Shown: positions 1-5,794 of the stretch, one piece after another
Position numbering within the stretch: the stretch's first letter is position 1
Layout of the letters: every line of letters begins with the position of its first letter
Source of the DNA: an uncultured Clostridia bacterium
GTDB taxonomy: Bacteria; Bacillota; Clostridia; Christensenellales; UBA1242
DNA length: 7,261 nt
Direction of reading: 5' to 3'
Assembly: GCA_937914725.1 (NCBI GenBank)
Contig: CALDMJ010000127.1
Span: forward strand, 1 to 7,261
Notes under the pieces: model-generated
What the model was told of the DNA's origin: nothing
The model's database searches: none
Seen by the model: the letters and a program-made list of their open reading frames with translations, nothing else
Program-made: the position numbers and the translations under genes

Positions 1-2
1 GT

Positions 3-1688
3 GCCTTTGATAATTGTCGCGGGCTAATGTACATTAGCGCACCTAACGGCATTAGCCGTATTGAAAACGCCGCTTTTGATGGCTGCAAAAACCTTTTTTC
101 GCTAGAAATAAACTCAGCAACAAACGCAGCCGAGCGTGCGTTTGACTTAAGCAGAATAAGGGAACTTAATATTGTTGACAAAAACATAAAATTGACGCTT
201 GACTACAATATTTTGTCTTTATCAAATAGTGGAAATGCAATTACTTTGAACCTTGGCGAAAACAAACAACTAAAGCAATCCATATATATAGATTTAAAAA
301 ACAATCAAACTTATAAATTTGATTTTGACGACCTCAATACGAAAATTAAAGACTTCAGCACCGTCCACGAAATCGTTGGAACAAAAGCGCTTGTTGAATG
401 GGTAAATTTGATAGCAAAGATTCAAAAAATCGCCCCGCAAGCCGTCCGCTTACCGCAAGCGGAAGCGCTAATCACGCTTGAAACGGATGAAGAAAAACGT
501 GAGTTTGTCGAAAATTTAGGGAAATACAACAAAATTAGCGGCAAATATAGAAATTTGAATCTCTATGACCGTGCGCAAGTGCTAAAAATATGCAAACTGT
601 TAGGTGTATTCGAAAACGACGACAAGCAGTTCATAGTCGCAGCGAATACCTTAAGTAAAGACTTGCCCAATTTCATAGAAAAAATGAGCGGCGAAAATAT
701 AGCCACACACGGTGATGCTAATTTTCTAATTGCTGATTGGTTCAAAAAAATTGATTATCCGCAAAATTTCAGCGCAAAACGCGCAAAATTTTTCATCGAC
801 AACTACAAAACGCTTTTGGAGAATAATAAAACCGACTTGCTTGCAATTGCAATCAACAATTTTGATGACTTTGCAAAGTCAATCAATGTTGTAACACCCG
901 ACAAAATCGAACAAATTTTGGTCGAAGAAATGTCGAGCGACGTTCCCCAAAATCGCAGGGAACTCGCGCATCTAATGGCACTGCAAGGCGTTGTTGGGAG
1001 CGAAAAATTTACAAAACTTAGCCAAATTATGGCGCAAGCGGAGCAGAATTATCCAAACATTTATGACGACGTCATAAATGTCAAGTCAAGGCGTTTTGAC
1101 CGTAAAACTGCCACAAAGCTTACTGATACCACGGATGCCAATTTTCAATATGAGTGGTTAGAAAAAGATAGTCCGTATAATTTACTCATCGGCAACATAT
1201 GCGGGTGCTGTGCAAAACTTGGCGGAGCAGGTGAAGATATAATGTACAAGTCTGCTACACACCCAGACGTCCAAACAATGGCGATAAGACGCAAGGACGG
1301 TGAGTACATCGGAAAAGCAACAGTGTATCTCAACCGCGACAAATGTTATGCCGTTTTCAATAATATTGAACTCAACCGCAATTTTTCTTCGCGCGCAAAA
1401 CCAGCGCAACTAAATGAGGTTTTGGACGCATTCTTGCGTGGCGTCAATGCCTTTGTTAAAGCATATAATAGACATGCTACCGAACCACTCAAAACCGTCA
1501 CAGTCGGCGCCGACCGCAATAAAGTCATCGACCAAATGCGCGCGCGCCTGCCGCAAAGTAGCAAACTTTTTGCATCAATCGACTATGAAAACTACAAAAA
1601 GGGCGGCGATAGTGGCGAACAGCAATTTGTCGCGTATGATTGCGCGCAACCTATAAAGTCAAAAACCGAATTAGAAATGAAAAAATAA
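3..1688 (+). CDS. Leucine-rich-repeat (BspA-like) protein with C-terminal Cys-rich CGCC/GGAGE domain, 5' partial
   Basis: The gene is open at the 5' edge: the frame has no stop from base 3 and the first ATG (base 27) lies inside a repeat, so the true start is upstream. The 561 visible codons begin with two LRR_5-type repeats of period 23 (AFDNC at codons 1-5, AFDGC at 24-28, each followed by a GL/NL...I pattern) and a degenerate third (AFDLSRIRELNI). Codons about 125-385 are charged and predicted helical, with no membrane segment. Codons about 385-530 form a distinct domain with GNICGCC (397-403), LGGAGED, HPDVQ, and a strand pair ending in VYLNRDKCYAVFNNIELN. I recall the same CC...VIR...YVNR...FNNxExN pattern at the C-terminus of other Firmicutes LRR proteins. 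The layout resembles an acetyltransferase-like fold, but that is inference. BspA repeats usually mediate protein or surface binding. The signal peptide, if any, is outside the window. Function unknown. Confidence 0.85.
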   Translation, partial: AFDNCRGLMYISAPNGISRIENAAFDGCKNLFSLEINSATNAAERAFDLSRIRELNIVDKNIKLTLDYNILSLSNSGNAITLNLGENKQLKQSIYIDLKNNQTYKFDFDDLNTKIKDFSTVHEIVGTKALVEWVNLIAKIQKIAPQAVRLPQAEALITLETDEEKREFVENLGKYNKISGKYRNLNLYDRAQVLKICKLLGVFENDDKQFIVAANTLSKDLPNFIEKMSGENIATHGDANFLIADWFKKIDYPQNFSAKRAKFFIDNYKTLLENNKTDLLAIAINNFDDFAKSINVVTPDKIEQILVEEMSSDVPQNRRELAHLMALQGVVGSEKFTKLSQIMAQAEQNYPNIYDDVINVKSRRFDRKTATKLTDTTDANFQYEWLEKDSPYNLLIGNICGCCAKLGGAGEDIMYKSATHPDVQTMAIRRKDGEYIGKATVYLNRDKCYAVFNNIELNRNFSSRAKPAQLNEVLDAFLRGVNAFVKAYNRHATEPLKTVTVGADRNKVIDQMRARLPQSSKLFASIDYENYKKGGDSGEQQFVAYDCAQPIKSKTELEMKK

Positions 1689-1707
1689 CTTACAAATGGA
1701 AAAAAAC

Positions 1708-1713
1708 AAGGGG
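1708..1713 (+). promoter_or_regulatory. Ribosome binding site of the original ABC-exporter start (orphaned)
   Basis: AAGGGG lies 7 nt before an ATG at 1721. That ATG opens only M-K-R before a TAG at 1730. Beyond the TAG the same frame reads as a plausible exporter N-terminus (QKSNYFSMFHYIAEKK). The good spacing suggests this was the native initiation site before the gene decayed. A competing reconstruction starts at ATG 1696, but it needs two compensating single-base shifts and has no clear ribosome binding site. Confidence 0.45.
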
Positions 1714-1720
1714 AAAACGA

Positions 1721-2952
1721 ATGAAAAGGTAGCAAAAGAGCAACTACTTTAGTATGTTTCATTATATTGCTGAAAAAAAGGTACATTTGTAATTATGATA
1801 CTTGGTTATGTGCTAAATTTTTGTGCCAACGTGGTGTTTACATTTGTTGCCGCTCATTTGTTGGAGTCAATAGGGCAGGGTAAATTTGATGACATAATTT
1901 TTTATGCAACAATTGAGTTTTTGACAGTTCTTTCAATGCGGTTGTTTTGGGGTGTTTCTTACTATTGTTACTCAAAATTGCAGTCACACCGCATTGCAGG
2001 CATTCAAAAAGATTGTAATAAGAAAATGTTTGAAATTTCATCCCCGACCTACTCATCGGCGAGCAGTGGAGTGTTTTTAAACCGCATTGTTACCAAGCCC
2101 GCTATTGCATTTAAAATGTTTGAAAGTATATTGTCAAGTGCAATGTGTGTTTTAACAAGTGTTGCAGTCGTAGGGTATATAGCATTTATGGATTGGGCGC
2201 TTGGCTTGATAATCGTGGCAGGTTTAGCGTTATCAGCACTTTTAATTTATTTTCACAACAAAATACAAGCTGGGATGTATACAAGAGTCGATAATGCCGA
2301 GAATGAATTTAACACCACGTTGCTCGAAGCAATAAGAGGGGCGCGCGATGTTAAATGCTTAAATTTACAAGAAAACATAAAAAAAGAAATGGCTATGGTA
2401 ACGGATAAATTTGTACTTTGTGATACTAAAGCGAGAAGCGCTATGATAGTTTTAGATGTCGTTGAAAAATTAATCATACTTGATGTCTATGATATGTCAA
2501 TTAAGGAAAATCTTAAACTCGCAAAGCCCGACGCCCCCGACGTCACTGACAATGAAATTGCCGACGTTGTGGAAAGGGCAGCACTCAAGGGATTTATCGA
2601 CCGATTACCGTACAAACTTGATACAATCATCGGTGAAAACGGCTTGAAACTTTCGGGCGGGCAAAAGCAGCGCCTCGCAATCGCGCGCGCGTTTTTAAAG
2701 GACAGTAAAATTGTCGTCTTTGACGAAAGCACCAGCGCGCTAGACAATGCCGCGCAAACCTACGTCCAAAACAGTATCGACGAATGCGAAGGCAAAACAG
2801 TCGTTATTGTCGCGCACCGCCTCAGTACAATCATCAATGTCGATAAAATCTATTTCTTGCAAAACGGTTCAATTGTCAATAGCGGAACATTCGACTACCT
2901 AATGAATAATGACGAAGCGTTCAAAGAACTATTCTTGACCGAACTTGCTTAG
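1721..2952 (+). pseudogene. Decayed ABC exporter half-transporter: lacks TM5-6, Walker A and Q-loop; 5' end out of frame
   Basis: The uninterrupted frame runs 1795-2952 (385 codons from ATG 1795). Intact half-transporters are usually about 570-600 residues. Residues 2-22, 36-54, 114-132 and 135-153 are hydrophobic (TM1-4). Residues 165-228 are the usual cytoplasmic loop leading into TM5. At about residue 230 the protein jumps straight to sequence that normally follows the Q-loop (YDMSIKENLKLAKPDA). The rest of the nucleotide-binding domain is intact: LSGGQ 286-290, Walker B IVVFDE 306-311, D-loop SALD 314-317, H-loop AHRLS 340-344. No P-loop (GxxGxGKS/T) occurs, so ATP binding in the normal way is not possible. 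At the 5' end the expected N-terminus lies in another frame (1721-1780), broken by TAG 1730 and joined by a -1 shift at the A-run 1773-1779. Substrate cannot be inferred. It could still be expressed as a 385-residue protein, but I read it as a pseudogene. Confidence 0.75.
1774..1780 (+). other. A AAA AAG slippery heptamer joining the two reading frames of the ABC remnant
   Basis: In the upstream frame (ATG 1754: M-F-H-Y-I-A-E-K-K) the codons are gaA AAA AAG. This is the X XXY YYZ pattern known from dnaX-type -1 frameshifting, correctly phased. Without a shift the frame ends at TAA 1790. With a -1 shift it continues as KKGTFVIMILGYV, a natural lead-in to TM1. A one-base loss from an eight-A run would give the same picture, and that is the simpler explanation in a decayed gene. 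Confidence 0.4.
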
Positions 2953-2983
2953 CCCACGACATACAAAATTGCGCATAAGTTAG

Positions 2984-3011
2984 ATTTTATATCATTGGAA
3001 TGATATAAAAT
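2984..3011. repeat. Perfect AT-rich palindrome (13-bp arms, 2-nt centre), possible operator
   Basis: The arms ATTTTATATCATT (2984-2996) and AATGATATAAAAT (2999-3011) are exact reverse complements around GG. As RNA they form a 12-bp stem with a UGGA loop. There is no G+C-rich stem base and no following T-tract, so it is a poor rho-independent terminator. It sits in the 167-base gap before the methyltransferase-yebC-ruv-tgt gene run. A weak promoter-like pair, TTAGAT (2980-2985) and TATAAA (3004-3009) spaced 18 nt, overlaps it. A dyad over a promoter would fit a repressor site, but this is inference. The rest of the gap (2953-2983, 3012-3109) holds nothing I can identify. Confidence 0.55.
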
Positions 3012-3109
3012 ATTGTATTTGAGATGGGAAAACATTCTGCGCGTAACACTCAAAACAATCAAAATGTATTTTTGAAGTTTATGAATAAAATGCCTTAGCA
3101 ACATATATT

Positions 3110-3114
3110 AGGAG
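3110..3114 (+). promoter_or_regulatory. Ribosome binding site for the RNA methyltransferase gene
   Basis: AGGAG sits 5 nt before ATG 3120. It fixes the start, and the family's usual N-terminal pattern (I-x-S-x-x-N-x-x-I-K) begins within three residues of this ATG. Confidence 0.7.
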
Positions 3115-3119
3115 CAAAA

Positions 3120-3878
3120 ATGATTATCACATCAAAACAAAATGAAAAAATAAAGTTGATAGAAAAACTGCACACCAAAAAAGGACGTGCCGAACATAAA
3201 AAACTGGTAATAGAAGGGCGTAAAAGTCTCGTCGATTGTAAGAACTTTGATGTTTCATTCGATTATATCTTGTACACTCCCGAAAATGCGGACTTTGTCT
3301 GCGATTTCTCGTGCGAAAAATACGAAGTTTCAGCGGAATTATTGAAAGAGTTGTCCTCACAAGTGACGCCGCAAGGCGTCCTTGCCGTTGTCGCGCAACC
3401 AGCGCCTGCGACCGCGCGCCCCACAACAAACTATATTGTCGTGGACGGCGTCCAAGACGCGGGCAATCTCGGCACAATCTTGCGCACCGCGCTTGCCACG
3501 CAGTTTATGCGTGTCGTTTTGATTGATTGCGTCGACGTATTTTCGGAAAAAGTGATAAATTCATCAATGACCGCAGTGTTTAAACTGGAACTAAAAAAAT
3601 GTAAGCGTGACGAGTTCGCCACACTAAAAAATGAGTATGGTTTTCCATTGTATGTTGCCGACTTAGATGGTAAAAATGCTTTGCAATTGGACACCGAATG
3701 TGGTATAATAGGACTAGTTGTTGGCAACGAAGGTAACGGAGTTTCTACGCAGGTAAAACGCGTGGCGGACAAAATTATAACGTTGCCAATGGATAAAAAT
3801 ATTGAATCATTGAATGTCGCAGTTTCAGCAGGCGTTTTGATGTATATATTGAAGTATAATTTGAAAGGAGAAAATTGA
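3120..3878 (+). CDS. SpoU/TrmH-family RNA 2'-O-ribose methyltransferase (RlmB/YsgA-like)
   Basis: A 252-residue cytoplasmic enzyme predicted to transfer a methyl group from S-adenosylmethionine to a ribose 2'-OH in rRNA or tRNA. Residues 1-90 match the SpoU substrate-binding domain (ITSKQNEKIKLIEKL at 3-17, KLVIEG at 28-33, VTPQGVLAV at 82-90). The SPOUT knot domain carries all three motifs: motif 1 QDAGNLGTILRTA (112-124, with N116 and R122), motif 2 GLVVGNEGNGVS (198-209), and motif 3 ITLPMDKNIESLNVAVSAGV (220-239). Length and motif spacing are normal. The exact RNA target (23S rRNA versus tRNA) cannot be decided from sequence alone, so I give no symbol. The stop TGA (3876-3878) lies 5 nt before the yebC ATG, and the yebC ribosome binding site is inside this gene's last codons, which implies co-transcription and probably coupled translation. 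Confidence 0.92.
   Translation: MIITSKQNEKIKLIEKLHTKKGRAEHKKLVIEGRKSLVDCKNFDVSFDYILYTPENADFVCDFSCEKYEVSAELLKELSSQVTPQGVLAVVAQPAPATARPTTNYIVVDGVQDAGNLGTILRTALATQFMRVVLIDCVDVFSEKVINSSMTAVFKLELKKCKRDEFATLKNEYGFPLYVADLDGKNALQLDTECGIIGLVVGNEGNGVSTQVKRVADKIITLPMDKNIESLNVAVSAGVLMYILKYNLKGEN
3864..3870 (+). promoter_or_regulatory. Ribosome binding site inside the methyltransferase gene end, serving yebC
   Basis: AAAGGAG lies 4 nt before a TTG at 3875 and 13 nt before the ATG at 3884. Both spacings are off the 5-9 nt optimum, so spacing alone does not choose the start. The conserved family N-terminus MSGHSxW begins at 3884, so I take the ATG. Confidence 0.55.
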
Positions 3879-3883
3879 TAACT

Positions 3884-4609
3884 ATGTCAGGTCATAGCGA
3901 GTGGGCGAACAAAAAACACAGAAAAGAGAAATCGGACGCCCAAAAAGCAAAATATTTCACAAAAATTGGTAGGGAAATCTCAGTCGCAGTCAAAGTCGGC
4001 GGCAGTGCTGACCCTAATCTAAACACCCGCCTTGCCGCAGCAATCGCCAAAGCAAAGCAATATAATATGCCTAACGACAATATCGCGCGCAGCATCAAAA
4101 ACGCAGCAGGGCTCGGCGACAAAAATAATTATGAGGAAGTTACATATGAGTGCTACGGACCTTGCGGCACCGCGTTTATTGTCCAAACACTCACGGATAA
4201 CAAAAACCGCACCGCAGGTGACGTCCGCCACATTTTTGAAAAAAGTGGCGGCAGTATGGGAACAACTAACTGCGTGTCATTTATGTTTGATAGACTCGGC
4301 GTCATTAGCGTCGACCTTGAGGGAAAATCGGCTTCCGACCTTGAGGACGCGTGCATTATGATTGACGGCGTGCAAGACTTTAAGACTGACGACGACAGTT
4401 TTGTCGTTTACACCGACCCAAGCCGCGTGTTGGATGTTGCAAAGCAACTTGAGGAGCAGGGCTACAAGGTAGAGTCCTCACAAGCGGAAATGGTTGCGCA
4501 AAGCCTTTTGGAACTTGACGACGAAAAAATGGAAAGTTTTGAAAAGCTTCTTGAAAAACTTGACGACAATGATGACATTCAAGAATACTATCACAATGTC
4601 AAATTGTAA
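3884..4609 (+). CDS. yebC: YebC/PmpR (TACO1) family translation factor or regulator
   Basis: A 241-residue cytoplasmic protein, the normal family length (about 240-246). The diagnostic N-terminus MSGHSEWANKKHRK is followed by the family block DPNLNTRLAAAIAKAKQYNMPNDNIARSI (43-71), YEECYGP-like YECYGPCGTAFIV (88-100), the NRTAGDVRHIFEKSGG block (108-123), FMFDRLGVI (133-141), and an acidic C-terminus ending EKLLEKLDDNDDIQEYYHN. Family members were long annotated as transcriptional regulators. Newer work supports a ribosome-associated role in relieving stalling at proline-rich stretches, as for mitochondrial TACO1. Positions 6 and 10 carry E and K where K and I are more usual (MSGHSKWANIKH), a mild deviation. 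A TTG nine bases upstream would add three residues (M-I-T) but is not family-like. The placement before ruvC is common in bacteria. Confidence 0.95.
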   Translation: MSGHSEWANKKHRKEKSDAQKAKYFTKIGREISVAVKVGGSADPNLNTRLAAAIAKAKQYNMPNDNIARSIKNAAGLGDKNNYEEVTYECYGPCGTAFIVQTLTDNKNRTAGDVRHIFEKSGGSMGTTNCVSFMFDRLGVISVDLEGKSASDLEDACIMIDGVQDFKTDDDSFVVYTDPSRVLDVAKQLEEQGYKVESSQAEMVAQSLLELDDEKMESFEKLLEKLDDNDDIQEYYHNVKL

Positions 4610-4616
4610 TCTCACT

Positions 4617-4622
4617 AAAGGA
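4617..4622 (+). promoter_or_regulatory. Ribosome binding site for ruvC
   Basis: AAAGGA is 5 nt before ATG 4628, in the 18-base gap after yebC. It supports this start, which also gives the canonical MLILGIDPG beginning. Confidence 0.65.
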
Positions 4623-4627
4623 ATACT

Positions 4628-5122
4628 ATGTTGATTTTAGGAATCGACCCGGGGCTTGCAACTGTCGGCTTTGGGCTTGTAGAAAAGCAAAATTATGATT
4701 TTGAAGCGGTCGACTATGGAATTATATCTACCCCCAAAGACGATATTTTCCCCGAGCGCTTGCTTTCTATTTATAACGCCGTTAATGCACTGATTGACAA
4801 ATTTAAGCCTGACGCGATTGCGATTGAAGAATTGTTTTTTATGAAAAACATAACAACAGGTATACCCGTCAGCCACGCGCGCGGGGTTACGCTGCTTGCG
4901 TGCTATCAAAAAATGAAGAACATTTATGAGTACACACCTATGCAAATCAAACTTGCACTGACTGGCACGGGCAGTGCGGACAAACATCAAATGCAGTATA
5001 TGACGAAAAGTATTTTGCGCCTTTCGGACATTCCGCGCCCCGATGACGCTGCGGACGCGCTTGCGGTCGCGATTTGCCACGGTCAAACCAATCAATGCCT
5101 TGTCGACAACCTCATTAAATAA
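4628..5122 (+). CDS. ruvC: Holliday junction endonuclease RuvC
   Basis: A 164-residue, RNase H-fold resolvase that nicks two opposing strands of a Holliday junction held by RuvAB. The four acidic catalytic positions are visible: D7 in LGIDPGLATVGFG, E67/E68 in IAIEELFF, and D140 and D143 in PDDAADALAVAI. The aromatic pair F70-F71 matches the strand-stacking residues of the family. TPMQIKLALTGTGSADKHQM (103-122) corresponds to the usual P-x-x-V-K-x-x-x-x-G-x-G-x-A-x-K-x-Q region. Length is within the normal range (about 160-173). It is 18 nt after yebC and 37 nt before ruvA in the same direction, consistent with one resolvasome transcript. Confidence 0.97.
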   Translation: MLILGIDPGLATVGFGLVEKQNYDFEAVDYGIISTPKDDIFPERLLSIYNAVNALIDKFKPDAIAIEELFFMKNITTGIPVSHARGVTLLACYQKMKNIYEYTPMQIKLALTGTGSADKHQMQYMTKSILRLSDIPRPDDAADALAVAICHGQTNQCLVDNLIK

Positions 5123-5149
5123 AGCGGAATAAAAACATTGTTAAATTAT

Positions 5150-5154
5150 AAGGA
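5150..5154 (+). promoter_or_regulatory. Ribosome binding site for ruvA
   Basis: AAGGA lies 5 nt before ATG 5160. The start also matches the expected N-terminus M-I-x-Y-I-x-G-K-V. Confidence 0.65.
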
Positions 5155-5159
5155 AAACT

Positions 5160-5762
5160 ATGATAAATTATATTGAAGGCAAAGTCATTGCCAAAATCGA
5201 GGGTTACGCAATCATCGAGAACAACGGCATCGGGTACGAAATCAATGTTTCAAATACAACATTGGTTCAACTGCCCACAATCGGCGAAATCGCGCACATT
5301 CACACTGTTATGCTTGTCAAAGAGGACGACATTTCATTGTTCGGGTTCGCCACGCTAGAGGAAAAGGAACTGTTTAACAAACTGACAACCGTTTCAGGTG
5401 TCGGCGCAAAAAGTGCGCTTGCTATTTTGTCAAGCCAGTCCTACGCGTCACTTGTCGCGTGCATAATCAATGGTGACGCAAATACCCTTGCCAAAGCCAA
5501 GGGAATCGGCAAAAAGACTGCCGAACGCATAGTTTTGGAACTAAAAGACAAAGTTAGCGCCGTCGACGCCCTTAGTATTCGTGCCAATTGCCTTGATGAA
5601 AGCAGTATTATGATTAGGCAGGATGTCGCGGACGCAATCGACTTGCTCGTAAGTCTCGGCATCCCAAGCGGGCAAGCAACCACGCTAGTCAAGCGATTCG
5701 CCGAAGAATACAACACGGCGGAAGAACTTGTCAGCCACGCACTCCAAAATCTCAACAGTTAA
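5160..5762 (+). CDS. ruvA: Holliday junction DNA helicase subunit RuvA
   Basis: A 200-residue subunit that forms tetramers on four-way DNA junctions and recruits RuvB. Domain I (residues 1-62) is the OB-fold, starting MINYIEGKV and containing NNGIGYEINV and VKEDDISLFGF. Domain II has two helix-hairpin-helix motifs that grip DNA: GVGAKSALAIL (80-90) and KGIGKKTAERIVLELKDK (114-131). After a flexible linker (about 132-152) comes the RuvB-binding domain III (DVADAIDLLVSLGIPSGQA through residue 200). Length and domain order are standard. A 32-base AT-rich gap separates it from ruvB. Confidence 0.97.
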   Translation: MINYIEGKVIAKIEGYAIIENNGIGYEINVSNTTLVQLPTIGEIAHIHTVMLVKEDDISLFGFATLEEKELFNKLTTVSGVGAKSALAILSSQSYASLVACIINGDANTLAKAKGIGKKTAERIVLELKDKVSAVDALSIRANCLDESSIMIRQDVADAIDLLVSLGIPSGQATTLVKRFAEEYNTAEELVSHALQNLNS

Positions 5763-5794
5763 AAAACAAACAAATTTAAAATTTGGGTAAAAAT

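Noticed and set aside
27..29. ATG at 27 as the start of the first gene
   Set aside because: The frame is open upstream and the preceding codons belong to the same 23-residue repeat; no ribosome binding site is present.
1730..1732. TAG in the cryptic ABC N-terminus as evidence of stop-codon recoding
   Set aside because: The same remnant ends with TAG at 2950-2952, other genes end in TAA or TGA, and no intact gene here has an internal stop. Simple decay explains it.
2953..3011. Rho-independent terminator after the ABC remnant
   Set aside because: The stem is AT-only apart from its C/G near the loop and is not followed by a T-tract, so terminator function is not supported.
3024..3098. 24-codon open frame MGKHSARNTQ... 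in the gap before the methyltransferase gene
   Set aside because: No ribosome binding site, no recognisable similarity, and short frames of this size are expected by chance.
3365..3380. GACGCC-GCAA-GGCGTC hairpin with a GNRA-type loop inside the methyltransferase gene
   Set aside because: Only 6 bp, and it encodes the highly conserved VTPQGV segment, so protein constraint and chance suffice.
3855..3860. TATAAT as a -10 box for an internal yebC promoter
   Set aside because: No -35 at acceptable spacing (TTGATG is only 12 nt away) and the hexamer simply encodes Y-N in a conserved C-terminus.
4637..5095. 152-codon antisense frame opposite ruvC
   Set aside because: It mirrors ruvC codon structure, has no recognisable domain, and ruvC on the other strand is unambiguous.
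4610..5160. LexA/SOS operator controlling ruvC or ruvAB
   Set aside because: No GAAC-N4-GTTC-like dyad was found in the gaps before ruvC, ruvA or ruvB, nor before the methyltransferase gene.
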